The position numbers were made by a program, and so were the translations under genes. A DNA stretch of 64,000 bases from Paulinella micropora (Eukaryota > Cercozoa > Imbricatea > Euglyphida): the NCBI GenBank assembly GCA_009731375.1, contig BJOX01000309.1, positions 196,781 through 260,780 of the forward strand, read 5' to 3'. Positions 1 to 16,188 of this stretch are shown here, one piece after another (the first letter of the stretch is position 1; each line of letters opens with the position of its first letter). The notes beneath the pieces were generated by a model. The model was not told the origin of the DNA. It saw nothing but the letters and a program-made list of their open reading frames with translations, and did no database searches.

Positions 1-21
1 TCTCTCTCTCGTATGAAGGAC

Positions 22-105
22 CGTCCTCGGTGACTGCATATAGAGACATAGAAAACGGATCAGGCTCATCAGGGGGGGGTGCGATGGGGCAAGCATACAC
101 ATCGC
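22..105 (-). CDS. Exon 45 of BEACH gene (last in window)
   Basis: The acceptor is CTCATATAG before GCGATG. From phase 1 it reads (G)DVYACPIAPPPDEPDPFSM and then SLYAVTED. The donor is taken as GACG|GTCCTTC, phase 1. Reading through to the window edge as GPSYERER is possible, so the 3' end is uncertain. Acceptor-edge copies lie at 0.48-0.60 kb. Confidence 0.65.
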
Positions 106-144
106 CTATATGAGAGAGAGAGAGAGAGAGAAAGAGAGATAGAG

Positions 145-180
<36 letters not shown>

Positions 181-203
181 GTACATACATAGATACAATG
201 TGA

Positions 204-415
204 GGTTCCTAGTTCTTAAGTACAACGAGCAATTACTTCAAGTGCTTCGATCTCAGCCAATCCTGGTTGTTGTCGCCTGTGCAGTGGCTCATTTGAAAGC
301 CCTCGTCAAGAGCTTCCTAATGAGCTAAGATACAGATTCTGGACAGCAGTATTGACCGAGAACGAAGCGCTTGAAGTCATTGCTCATTGCACTTAAGAAC
401 ACGGAACTTGTCAAA
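204..415. mobile_element. M1 foldback element, copy 1
   Basis: A ~215 bp near-palindrome. The left end (TTCTTAAGTACAACGAGCAA..CTTCGATCTCAG) is the reverse complement of the right end (CTGACCGAGAACGAAGCG..TGCTCATTGCACTTAAGAA). The centre is GAAAGC..GAGCTTYC. It is MITE-like in size and form, with no coding capacity. Other copies are at 14.0, 32.6 and 32.9 kb. Confidence 0.75.
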
Positions 416-438
416 CTTGTCATACACACATACATACA

Positions 439-471
<33 letters not shown>

Positions 472-521
472 TATGTATTCTTTCGGAGGAGGTGTGATAG
501 GAGGAAAATAAACATCGCCTA

Positions 522-554
<33 letters not shown>

Positions 555-760
555 TGTATATATTCTTTTCGAGGAGGGGCAATAGGGGAAGAATAGATAG
601 ATGTATATGTATGTTATGTATGAATAGATAGACATCATATATATGTATGTTATGTATGTATGTATGTATGTATGTATGTATGTATGTATGTATGCATGCA
701 TATATGTATGTATATATGTATGTTATGTATGTATGTATGTATGTATGCATGCATGCATGC

Positions 761-793
<33 letters not shown>

Positions 794-905
794 TGCATGC
801 ATGTATGTATGTATGTATGTATGTATGTATGTATGTATGCATGCATGCATGCATGTATGTATGTATGTATGTATATGTATGTATGTATGTATGTATGTAT
901 ATATG

Positions 906-939
<34 letters not shown>

Positions 940-1049
940 TGTATGTATGTATGCATGTATGTATGCATGCATGTATGTATGTATGTATGTATGCATGTAT
1001 GCATGCATGCATGTATGTATGTATGTATGTATGTATGTACTATTGGAGG

Positions 1050-1080
<31 letters not shown>

Positions 1081-1106
1081 ATTTATATATATACATATAC
1101 ATATAT

Positions 1107-1228
<122 letters not shown>

Positions 1229-1238
1229 NNNNNNNNNN
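1229..1238. other. Assembly gap (10 N)
   Basis: A run of N inside a GT tract. Confidence 0.99.
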
Positions 1239-1309
1239 TGAGTGTGTGTGTGCGTGTGTGCGTGTGTGTGTATATATCATTCATTCTTCTGAAGGCCTAG
1301 GCATCGCCT

Positions 1310-1375
<66 letters not shown>

Positions 1376-1427
1376 GTCTGTGTGTGTGTGTATGTATCAT
1401 TCTTCTGAAGGCCTAGGCATCGCCTTA

Positions 1428-1463
<36 letters not shown>

Positions 1464-1494
1464 GTATATATATATATATATATGTATATACATA

Positions 1495-1525
<31 letters not shown>

Positions 1526-1560
1526 ATCATTCTTCTGAAGGCCTAGGCATCGCCTCACAC

Positions 1561-1617
<57 letters not shown>

Positions 1618-2317
1618 GCATGTGTATTTGTACAGTATGTTTGTTATATGTATGTATGTATGTATGTATGTAAGTATGTATGTGTGTAAGTGTGCAAGCA
1701 TGCATGTATGTATGAATTTATGTATGTATGTATGTATGTATGTATGTATGAATGTATGTATGTATGTATGTATGTATGTATATATGTATGTAACATATAT
1801 ACACACATGTATACTTATATGGTATGTTTGTTATATGTGTTGTATGTATGTATGTATGATGTATGTATGTATGCATGTATGTAACATATATACACACATG
1901 CATATTTTTATAGTATGTTTGTTATATGTGGTGTATGTATGTGTGTATGTATGTATGTATGTATGCGTGTGGGTTTGTGTGTATATAATACATCTGTATG
2001 TAACATATATTTGTGTATATTTATATATATATAGTATGTCTGTTATATGTGTTGTATGTATGTATGTATGTATGTATGTATGTATGTATGCATGTATGTT
2101 TGTGTGTATATGTTACATCTGTATGTAACATATAATATATATATATATATACATGTATATTTATATAGTATGTCTGTTATATGTGTTGTATGTATGTATG
2201 TATGCATGTATGTATGTATGTATGTATATATATATATAAATATATGTATATATGTATGTATGTGTGTGTATGTATGTATGTATGTATGCATGTATGTATG
2301 TATGTATGTAGTTATAC

Positions 2318-2356
2318 CGGTAAGAGCGGCAGTGGCCGACACATACGCATCTCCTT
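2318..2356 (-). CDS. Exon 44 of BEACH gene, 39 nt
   Basis: The acceptor is GTATATAG and the donor ACCG|GTATAAC. The phase is 1 to 1 and the peptide is (E)[12 protein letters not shown]. Its acceptor edge is the repeated motif of the array at 2.4-6.2 kb, the largest edge array in the window. Confidence 0.72.
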
Positions 2357-6234
<3,878 letters not shown>

Positions 6235-6350
6235 NNNNNNNNNNNNNNNNNNNNNNNNNNNNNNNNNNNNNNNNNNNNNNNNNNNNNNNNNNNNNNNNNN
6301 NNNNNNNNNNNNNNNNNNNNNNNNNNNNNNNNNNNNNNNNNNNNNNNNNN
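6235..6350. other. Assembly gap (116 N)
   Basis: The gap lies between an AT tract and a poly-C run (6351-6369). Confidence 0.99.
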
Positions 6351-6477
6351 CCCCCCCCCCCCCCCCCCCACCCCCCTCTCTCTCTATATATATATATACA
6401 TACATATTTATATATATATACATATGTACATATATATATATATTATTATATATATATAAGTATAAATATAAATGTAA

Positions 6478-6528
<51 letters not shown>

Positions 6529-7099
6529 TGCATGTATGTATGTCTGTATGTCTGTATTTCTGTATGTCTTTCTGTCTGTCGTTCTGTATGATGTTTGTAT
6601 GTATGCATGCATGTCTGTATGTCTGTTTGTATGCATGTCTGTATGTATGCATGTATGTATGTATGTATAGAACACATACATAACATAACATAACATAACA
6701 TAACATAAACATAAACATAAACATAAACATAAACATAAACATAAACGTAAACATAAACATAAACATAAACATAACATATAACATATAACATATAACATAT
6801 AACATATAACATATGACATATGACATAACATAATATAACATAACATAACATAACATATCATATCATATCATATCATATCATATCATATCATATCATATCA
6901 TATCATATCATATCATATCATATCATAACATAACATAACATAACATAACATAACAACATAACATAACATAACATAACATAACATAACATAACCACATAAC
7001 ATAACATAACATAACAACATAACATAACATAACATAACATAACATTCATTCATTCACTCATACGTACATACATACATACATACATACATACATACATAC
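6351..7099. repeat. Poly-C, AT, TATG/TCTG and AACATA tracts
   Basis: Poly-C is followed by AT and AAATAT, then TATG/TGTC. AAACAT/AACAT (6670-7045) includes a pure CATAT block. A CATA tract then runs to the donor of exon 43. No gene is seen. Confidence 0.9.
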
Positions 7100-7171
7100 C
7101 TCGTAAGTACGCAGCAGATGTAGCGAGCGGCGCTGAGAAGTCGACCATAGGGGAACCGGAGATGAACAGGC
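7100..7171 (-). CDS. Exon 43 of BEACH gene
   Basis: The acceptor is TTGCGATAG and the donor CGAG|GTATGTATG. The 72 nt run from phase 1 to 1 and read (G)LFISGSPMVDFSAPLATSA, then AYLR. LFISGS resembles a WD40 beta strand. Six acceptor-edge copies plus a partial one lie upstream to 8.2 kb. Confidence 0.82.
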
Positions 7172-7513
7172 CTATCGCAAATAATAATAAGAATAGATAA
7201 CGGTTACAATCACAATGACATCAATAGCAATGGTGCGGAGAAGTTTGGGATAGGGGAGCCGGAGATGAACAGGCCTATCACAAATAATAATAAGAATAGA
7301 TAACGGTAACAGGCCTTTCGCAAATAATATAAGAATAATAAGAACAATCACAATAACATCAATAGCAATGGTGCGGAGAAGTTTGGGATAGGGGAGCCGG
7401 AGATGAACAGGCCTATCGCAAATAATAATAAGAATAAGAATAACAATAGCAATAACAGTAGCAATGATTTTCAAAGAAGTCTAGGGGAGCCGGAGATGAA
7501 CAGGCCCATCACA

Positions 7514-7593
<80 letters not shown>

Positions 7594-7708
7594 TAAAAAT
7601 AAGAACAATAATGACAATAACAATAAGAATAGCAATGATTTTCGGAGAAGTCTAGGATAAGCGAGCCGGAGATGAACAGGCCTATCGCAAATAATAATAA
7701 TAATAATA

Positions 7709-7761
<53 letters not shown>

Positions 7762-8231
7762 GATAAGGGTAACAATAACAATAACGAATAATAATAACAA
7801 TAACAATACCATTAACAATAACAATGACAATAACACTAACAATAACAATAAGAATAAGAATGTGAATAACATCAATAGCAATTATTTTCGGAGAAGTCTA
7901 AGCTACGCAAGGCGGAGATGAACAGGCCTATAGCAAATAACAATAAGAAAAAGAAAAAGAAAAAGAATAAGAATAATAAGAATAAGAATACGAATAAGAA
8001 TAAGAATAAGAATAAGAAAATAGAATATAAAATAAGAAGAATAAGCCTAAGAATAAGAATAAGAATAAAAATAAAAGTAGAAAACGAACAAGAATAAGAA
8101 TGAGAATAAGAATAAGAATAACAATAACATCAATAGCAATGATTTTCGGAGAAGTCTAAGGTAGGCAAGGCGGAGATGAACAGGCCTATGACAAATAATA
8201 AAAACAACAACAATAACAATAACAACAACAA

Positions 8232-8266
<35 letters not shown>

Positions 8267-8403
8267 ACAACAACAACAAAAACAACAACAACAACAACAA
8301 CAACATGATCATCATCATCATCAACAACAACAGCGACCATAATAACAACAACAATAACAATAACAACAAGAACAACAAGAACAACAACAACAAAAATGAT
8401 GAC

Positions 8404-8457
<54 letters not shown>

Positions 8458-8468
8458 GATAATCATAC
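7172..8468 (-). repeat. Intron 42-43: AAT/AAC tracts with acceptor-edge copies of exon 43
   Basis: Copies of GCGATAG|GCCTGTTCATCTCCGG (sense) lie near 7270, 7410, 7504, 7680, 7925 and 8182, with a partial one at 7320. AAT, AAC, GAATAA and ATC/AAC tracts fill the spaces between them. GATA closes the intron at the donor of exon 42. The copies share an extension (TTCTCCGAAAATCATTGCTA) not present in the exon itself. Confidence 0.85.
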
Positions 8469-8708
8469 CGATAACAGGTACATCCGTCCCGGCCAAACGA
8501 AATGCCACACCGGCCGCTCCGTCCCCGCTTTTTGGCAATGGCGAGTTCAGGACAGTCGAGGGATTCACCGCGGGGAGTGGGGAGGGGTAATGCAAGGATA
8601 GCCAGCAAGGCATGTTGGGACGGCCCCACACGAAATTGGTTGGCTTGGTGGTCAGGATGTTAAGGGCTTTTCTACCGCGACGGGAAGCACCATGGTGATG
8701 AAGGTCGC
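8469..8708 (-). CDS. Exon 42 of BEACH gene, C-terminal region
   Basis: The acceptor is CTACCTAG and the donor TATCG|GTATGATT. The 240 nt run from phase 1 to 1 and read [40 protein letters not shown] and on to AGTDVPVI. The other two frames stop early. WD40 blades are expected here in this class, but no clear WD motif is visible in this exon. Confidence 0.8.
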
Positions 8709-9587
<879 letters not shown>

Positions 9588-9627
9588 CTTTGTCTATACC
9601 TCCCTCCACTCCACCGGGGAAACCCAC
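9588..9627 (-). CDS. Exon 41 of BEACH gene, 40 nt
   Basis: The acceptor is AAATATAG and the donor CAAAG|GTAATAC. The phase is 0 to 1 and the peptide is [13 protein letters not shown]. It supplies the phase that exon 42 requires. Confidence 0.6.
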
Positions 9628-9822
9628 CTATATTTACAAAAATACATTACACATCATCCATCCATCCATCCATCAATCCATCCAGCCATCCAGCCATCCA
9701 TCCATCCGTCCATCCGTCCATCCATCCATCCATCCGTCCATCCGTCCATCCATCCCATCCATCCCATCCATCCCTCCCTCCCTCCCTCCCATTCCATCCA
9801 TCCCAGCCATGCAAATACACAC
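9628..9822. repeat. Intron 40-41: CCAT/CCGT tract
   Basis: CATC/CCGT repeats, with CCCT units before the donor side of exon 40. Nothing else is seen. Confidence 0.85.
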
Positions 9823-9993
9823 CGCCGGCGGGGAAAACGTGGCAATGGGTGGTAGGCCCGCCTGGGGATTCCCCACCAGGGACGGCAAAATTGGCGGCTG
9901 GGCCGGCATCAAAGCCGCATCCCGCTTCGGGTGTTTGACTCGGAAGAGTTTTAAGGGGATGTTCCCGAAAAGTTTTATCTGCTCCTCAGCCGC
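9823..9993 (-). CDS. Exon 40 of BEACH gene, post-BEACH region
   Basis: The acceptor is ATATTTAG before GCGGCTGAG. 57 codons in phase 0 begin [20 protein letters not shown], like the post-BEACH EAxxxQIxxFGQxPxQL segment, then a Pro-rich stretch. The donor GGCG|GTGTGT is chosen to fit exon 41 and is less certain than the start. Confidence 0.88.
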
Positions 9994-10463
<470 letters not shown>

Positions 10464-10867
10464 CTACATATTATTATTATTATATAGCATAGCATTCGCA
10501 TAGCCTTCGCATAGCATTCGCATAGCGTTCGCATAGCATTTGCATAGCGTTAGCCTAACATTCGCATAGCATGCGCATAGCATGCGCATAGCATTCGAAT
10601 AGCGTTAGCCTAGCATTCGCATAGCATGCGCATAGCATGCGCATAGCATGCGCATAGCATTCGCATAGCATTCGCATAGCATAAATAGGCGGACGCATAC
10701 AAAGACAAATACAAATACACGCGGACGCCTATCTATCTCAGGACGCGGACACATACTCCGATGCATACTTTGCAAATGTGTATCTCCATGCGTATTTGTA
10801 TTTTGTATTTTGTATTTTGTATTTTGTATTTTGTATGTGTATGTGTAGATGAAGAGGCCATATGTCG

Positions 10868-11083
10868 ATCTTTTCTTACGTCAAATTTATAGGCTAGCCG
10901 CATAATATACTATTATTTTTCCATTTATCCCTCACCTCCACAAAATATGGTCAGGTTACCGATAAAACTGCATATGCGGCGCGCCAAATTTGACGTGTTT
11001 TGCGGGCTCGCCGGCCCAGCTCCGGCTCGCCCGCAAAATACGTGAAATTTGTGGCTAGCCGCATAATATACTATGATACGGTT
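10868..11083. mobile_element. M2 foldback element, copy 1
   Basis: The palindromic arms are AATTTGACGTGTTTTGCGGG and its near reverse complement CCCGCAAAATACGTGAAATT, around a GC-rich loop (GGCCCAGCTCCGG). GGCTAGCCGCATAATATACT lies at both ends. It is MITE-like; other copies are at 14.3 and 32.8 kb. Confidence 0.65.
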
Positions 11084-11346
11084 ACTCTCACCAGTGCTAA
11101 GCGATGTAAGCGAACAAAGTGTTCAGCGTCCTATAGATAGATAGATAGATAGATAGATGGATAGATAGATAGATAGATAGATAGATAGACAGATAGATAG
11201 ATAGATAGATAGACAGATAGAGAGATAGATAGATAGATAGATAGACAGATAGATAGATAGACAGATAGACAGATAGAGAGATAGATAGATAGATAGATAG
11301 ATAGATGGATAGATGGATAGATGGATAGATAGATAGATGGATAGAT

Positions 11347-11380
<34 letters not shown>

Positions 11381-11381
<1 letters not shown>

Positions 11382-11683
11382 GAGATATCGACTAATGTCA
11401 GAAAAAAGGAGCTTCTGATTTCGTCAACCAAGGAAGTCTGTGGGTAAAGTATTAACCCGATGCCCAGCTAAGCCGTGATGTTTGCACGGAAGGGACTGAT
11501 ACAGGCGATACCAAACCTCCCTAGTACCAGGCGGGGCCAGGGCTCGTTCCATAAGCGCCCCTTGCAGAACGAGCTCCCACCTCCATTACAGAGGACCCAG
11601 TAAGCAGATGGAGTTTCGAGACTGTCGACAGTCTAGTATAAACCGACAGCACTGTGGGTTTTTATTCCGGGCTCAACAAGCAG
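11381..11683 (-). mobile_element. R1 retroposon-like element, copy 2
   Basis: Full length, nearly identical to copy 1, in the same orientation, with GATA on both sides. Confidence 0.7.
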
Positions 11684-11781
11684 AAGATAGATAGATAGAT
11701 AGATAGATAGAGAGATAGATATATGGATAGATGGATAGATAGATAGATGGATAGACGGATAGATAGATAGATGGATAGATG

Positions 11782-11813
<32 letters not shown>

Positions 11814-11841
11814 CCTCTGCCCAGTCCGGCACCGCCACGTC

Positions 11842-11908
<67 letters not shown>

Positions 11909-11909
11909 C

Positions 11910-11945
11910 CTCTGCCCAGTCCGGCAGCGCCACGTCAGTCACCAT
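11910..11945 (-). CDS. Exon 38 of BEACH gene, BEACH domain, 36 nt
   Basis: The acceptor is TATCATAG and the donor GCAGAG|GTATC. The 12 codons in phase 0 read [12 protein letters not shown], matching the BEACH VxDVxLPxWA motif. A donor-edge copy lies at 11.81 kb. Confidence 0.92.
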
Positions 11946-12063
11946 CTATGATAGAGAGGTAGATAGGTAGATAGGTAGGTAGGTAGGTAGGTAGATAGAT
12001 AGATAGGTAGATAGATAGATAGGTAGATAGATAGGTAGGCAGATAGATAGGTAGGTGGATAGG

Positions 12064-12102
<39 letters not shown>

Positions 12103-12144
12103 ATCGATAGATAGATAGATAGATAGATAGACAGATGGATAGAT

Positions 12145-12191
<47 letters not shown>

Positions 12192-12231
12192 TAGATAGAT
12201 AGATAGATAGACAGATAGATGAATTACATAC
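11946..12231. repeat. Intron 37-38: GGTA/GATA and AT tracts
   Basis: Tetranucleotides with one AT block at 12148-12189. No gene. Confidence 0.9.
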
Positions 12232-12398
12232 TTGTCCATCTTGCTTGCACCCGAAGTTAAAGTTGTTCAAATTCAAGAACATATCCGGGCAGTAGAAAAA
12301 CTCTGGGGTTAGTTCTTTGAAGCAAGACAGGGAAAATAGGCAGGTGTGCCAAGTTTGGGCCAAGCTGGAGAAGAGGCGGTCTGGGAAATCGAACTTGC
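12232..12398 (-). CDS. Exon 37 of BEACH gene, BEACH domain core
   Basis: The acceptor is CTTATGTAG and the donor GGACAA|GTATG. The 167 nt run from phase 1 to 0 and read (G)[39 protein letters not shown] and [10 protein letters not shown]. These are the conserved GGKFDxxDRxF, KELIPEFFYxPxF and LGxxQDG blocks. A long acceptor-edge copy lies at 12.40-12.49 kb. Confidence 0.96.
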
Positions 12399-12582
12399 CT
12401 ACATAAGGAAAATAGGCAGGTATGCCAAGTTTGGGCCAAGCTGGAGAAGGGGCAGTCTGGGATATCGAACTTGCCTAGGGAAAATAGGTAGATAGATAGG
12501 ATAGATAGGATAGAATGGTAGATAGAATGATAGATGGAATGATAGATAGATAGATAGATAGATAGATAGGTAGGTAGGTAGG

Positions 12583-12618
<36 letters not shown>

Positions 12619-12659
12619 GAGATAGATAGATAGATAAGATACATAGATAGATAAGATAC

Positions 12660-12698
<39 letters not shown>

Positions 12699-12816
12699 TA
12701 GATAGATAGATAGATAGATAGATATATAGGTATAGGTAGATAGATAGACAGATAGATAGATAGATAGATAAGATAGCTAGATAGACAGACAGATAGATAG
12801 ATAGACAGATAGATAT

Positions 12817-12849
<33 letters not shown>

Positions 12850-12898
12850 ATGATAGATAGATAGATAGGTAGATAGACAGATAGATAGGTAGATAGAC

Positions 12899-12938
<40 letters not shown>

Positions 12939-13128
12939 GGATAGATAGATAGATAGATAGATGCTTGGAGTTCAATAAAGGGAAGTGAATGGCTCAATAG
13001 ATAGATAGATAGATAGAATGATAGATAGTGATAGATAGGTAGATAAATAGACAGATAGACGATAGATAGATAGATATATAGATAGATAGATAGATAGATA
13101 GAATGATAGATAGAATGATAGATAGAAT

Positions 13129-13160
<32 letters not shown>

Positions 13161-13290
13161 CCCGCTTGGAGTTCAATATGAAGGGAAGTGAATGGCTCGA
13201 TAGATAGATAGATAGATAGAATGATAGATAGAATGATAGATAAATAGATAAATAGACAGATAGACAGATAGATAGATAGACAGATAGATC

Positions 13291-13324
<34 letters not shown>

Positions 13325-13359
13325 CAGACAGATAGATAGATAGATAAATAGGTAGATAA

Positions 13360-13402
<43 letters not shown>

Positions 13403-13466
13403 CCCGCTTGGAGTTCAATATGAAGGGAAGTGAATGGCTCGATAATAGATAAATAGACAGATAGAC

Positions 13467-13499
<33 letters not shown>

Positions 13500-13512
13500 T
13501 ATAGATAGATAC
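12399..13512 (-). repeat. Intron 36-37: GATA tracts with edge copies from both exons
   Basis: An acceptor-edge copy of exon 37 (GGCAAGTTCGATATCCCAGA on sense) lies at 12403-12488. Donor-edge copies of exon 36 (TTCATATTGAACTCCAAGCG on sense) lie at ~12959, 13158 and 13399. GATA/GACA fills the rest. Each set is next to its own parent exon. Confidence 0.9.
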
Positions 13513-13572
13513 CCGCTTGGAGCTCAATATGAAGGGAAGTGAAGGGCTCCAAACGCAAGAGGTAGAAAATCA
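13513..13572 (-). CDS. Exon 36 of BEACH gene, BEACH domain
   Basis: The acceptor is TTTTCATACAG and the donor GCGG|GTATC. The 60 nt run from phase 1 to 1 and read [19 protein letters not shown], the BEACH LxRLEPFTxLxIxLQ motif. Three donor-edge copies lie downstream at 12.96-13.44 kb. Confidence 0.95.
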
Positions 13573-13633
13573 CTGTATGAAAACATACATACATGACATA
13601 CATACATACATACATTACATTACATTACATTAC

Positions 13634-13665
<32 letters not shown>

Positions 13666-13789
13666 CATACATACATTACATACATTAAATACATACATTA
13701 CATACATGCATGAATTACATTACATTCCATTCCATTCCATTACATTACAGTACATACATGCATACATACATACATACATACATACGTAC
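13573..13789. repeat. Intron 35-36: ACAT/ATTAC tract
   Basis: CATA/CATTA repeats fill the whole intron. The donor GTACGTATG is part of the repeat. Confidence 0.9.
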
Positions 13790-13841
13790 CTGTGGCTGCG
13801 TTTGAATAATGTGAGCCGTAGTGAAAGGGAGGTTCACCACC
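13790..13841 (-). CDS. Exon 35 of BEACH gene, BEACH domain
   Basis: The acceptor is CTTACATAG and the donor ACAG|GTACGTATG. The 52 nt run from phase 0 to 1 and read [17 protein letters not shown], the conserved BEACH segment PPFHYGTHYS. This exon had to exist between exons 34 and 36 and supplies exactly the expected residues. Confidence 0.92.
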
Positions 13842-13900
13842 CTATGTAAGTGATAGATAGATAGATAGATAGATAGATGGATGGATGGATAGATAGATAG

Positions 13901-13933
<33 letters not shown>

Positions 13934-13950
13934 CATAGATAGACAGATAG

Positions 13951-13981
<31 letters not shown>

Positions 13982-14006
13982 GATAGATAGATAGATGGTA
14001 AGCAAG

Positions 14007-14235
14007 TAAGAAGAAATTCCTTATCCTTAACCACAATGAGCAATGCTTTAAAACTCTTCGTTCTCAGCCGGTTCTGATCTTGAGGGCGTGTGTAGTTGGC
14101 TCGTTTGAAAGCTCTCAGCAAGAGCTTTCTAATGAGCCATAACACAGGTTGTAGATGCAAATATTGACTGAGATCGAAGCGCTTCGAGTCATTGTTCGTC
14201 GTGCTTAAGAAATAGGAATTTCTCAAGTACAGAAA
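14007..14235. mobile_element. M1 foldback element, copy 2
   Basis: The same palindrome as copy 1, starting AAGAAATTCCTTATCCTTAA and ending GCTTAAGAAATAGGAATTTC. Its centre is GAAAGCTC..GAGCTTTC. Confidence 0.75.
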
Positions 14236-14253
14236 GTAAGTAAGTAAGTAGTT

Positions 14254-14284
<31 letters not shown>

Positions 14285-14299
14285 TAGTAAGTAAGTGGA

Positions 14300-14520
14300 G
14301 TAGTGCTCGGCCGGCCCGCCCGGCTCTCCCGTAAAACACGTCAATAGTACATTATGCGGCTAATCACAAATTTGACCTGTTTTGCGGGCGAGCCGGAGCC
14401 AGGCGAGCCCGCAAAATACGTCCAATATGGCGCGCCGCATATGTAATTTTATCGGTAACCTGGCCACATTTTGTGGCGGTGACCCGATAAAATTTGTTGA
14501 GCCGGATAATTTACTATTAT
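14300..14520. mobile_element. M2 foldback element, copy 2
   Basis: Has the TTTGACCTGTTTTGCGGGCG arm with CGAGCCCGCAAAATACGTCC, plus the outer ATTATGCGGCTA and AGCCGGATAATTTACTAT ends. Confidence 0.65.
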
Positions 14521-14541
14521 ATTTGTAAGGTATGTCGGTAC

Positions 14542-15996
14542 CTCTTTAAGGCTCTCGAAGCGGTCCAGGATATGTTCCAACCGTTCTGGGTTGAGCGCGC
14601 CGACAGGCTTGGAGAGATCACGAAACACGTACGGACACACCGGGTGGTTGGCAGGTAAGCTTAGCATTTCTTCAATCGAGTGACCAGTTCTGGTGCAGAG
14701 ATCCGTCAGGTCTGATTCCAGTTTCAGGATCCAGGGAAACACCGGGTACTGGTTGAGGTCGTTGTAGGTGCGTCCGGAGATCGTGTTGAGGTGCATCAAG
14801 TACTCAAAGTTGGAGATCTGGCGATTCTGCCATCGGGCCGTTAGACGCGTACGGGCTAGCAGCTCTGTCTCCATAAAGCAAGTCTCCCGGTAGAAGTTCG
14901 GGGGTCGCAGAGCCATGACTCGCTGGATAAGCCTCGTGCGCTCCTCAGTGTCGTAGAGGGATACGAACACGGCGGAACCCCCGCGGAAGAAAAACTCCAG
15001 CGCTGTGTGCTGCAGGAGAAATCGACGACGGTGCATTGCTTCCAGTTTTTCCAAAGACCAACGCACCGGCTGTCTCTGTCTGGCTCGGTACTTGTCCAGG
15101 GACGGCAGAGTGTACTGCGAATAGAAGGAAGCCTCAAAATCGTCCTCGTCCTCTCCGGACCCTTGTACAGGCGGGTGGGGAACGAAACGTAAGTAGTTGC
15201 TAGTAAGCTCCAAACGCCCCTTCACAACCCCCGTAGGATGTACCAGTAAGGATTGCTTGGAGGAAAAAACGGTGTCCGCGTCAGACCAACCCAACGCGGT
15301 CAGTTTGTTTCGATAGACCATCTCCTGATCAAGTCCAGGGGTGTCCACTTTTTCCCACCCTTCGTCTTTGCTCGTGTTTGGTTTCGCTCGCTTCTGTTGC
15401 CCGCCGGATCTGCGGCCTTTGGGGACTGCTACGGAGTCTTTGGTGCTGTCCTGGCCTGTGCTGCTTTTGCTGGTGTTAGACGGAAGCTTCAACGAAGAGG
15501 AGGAGGAGGAGGAGGAGGAAGAAGAAGAAGAAGAAGAAGAAGAAGAAGAAGAAGCTACTGCAGGGTCGGCCGGGCCGGCAGCAGGCGACGCCAACGATAC
15601 GGACAAAAGTGGCAATGGACGCGAACCGGATGGGAGAGAGGTCGGCAAAACCCGTCCTTTAGCCTGCTCCCCGCCCGCAGAGAGGATGGACAGTGGTGGT
15701 GAAGACTCCCTGCCTTGTTCGACGGAGTTTGAAGAGGGAGTTTGGCCTTGGAACTCCGCTTCGGTCAGGACATCATCGACTGGCTCCTTTTCTTCCACTT
15801 CTTCTCCAGGAGTAGGCATGCTCTTCAGCCCAGCCTTCTGCAGCTTAGTGAAGGAGATTCCGCCAGACGTGGCCAGGCGTAGCAGCTCTGCAGCTTTTCT
15901 TTCTCTCTGCTTTTTGCCACCCGCGGCGGTTTTTGCGGTGCTGGTGGCAGCAGCAGAAGCAGAAGCAGCAGCAGCAGCAGTAGTAGTAGTTGTAGT

Positions 15997-16055
<59 letters not shown>

Positions 16056-16123
16056 AAGTCATGGTGGCTTCATCTGTGCTTGAAACAGCAGCTATGATTT
16101 CGGCACTAGTCGCTTCCGTCGTA

Positions 16124-16188
<65 letters not shown>

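Larger units (their letters stand above)
10464..11909. repeat. Intron 38-39: mixed repeats, M2, R1 and edge copies
   Basis: An 11 bp minisatellite (AGCATTCGCAT) spans 10485-10683. An acceptor-edge copy of exon 39 lies at ~10738-10772, followed by TATTTTG repeats. M2 lies at 10868-11083, GATA at 11130-11380, R1 at 11381-11683 and GATA to the end. A donor-edge copy of exon 38 lies at 11811-11844. Confidence 0.85.
13842..14541. repeat. Intron 34-35: GATA, M1, GTAA, M2
   Basis: GATA lies at 13850-13997, M1 copy 2 at 14007-14235, GTAA at 14236-14296 and M2 copy 2 at ~14300-14520. This intron splits the BEACH domain. Confidence 0.88.

Noticed and set aside
1278-1560. CTGAAGGCCTAGGCATCGCC triplet as acceptor-edge copies of exon 45
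   Set aside because: Only about eight bases (AGGCGATG) match the exon edge. That is too little to claim.
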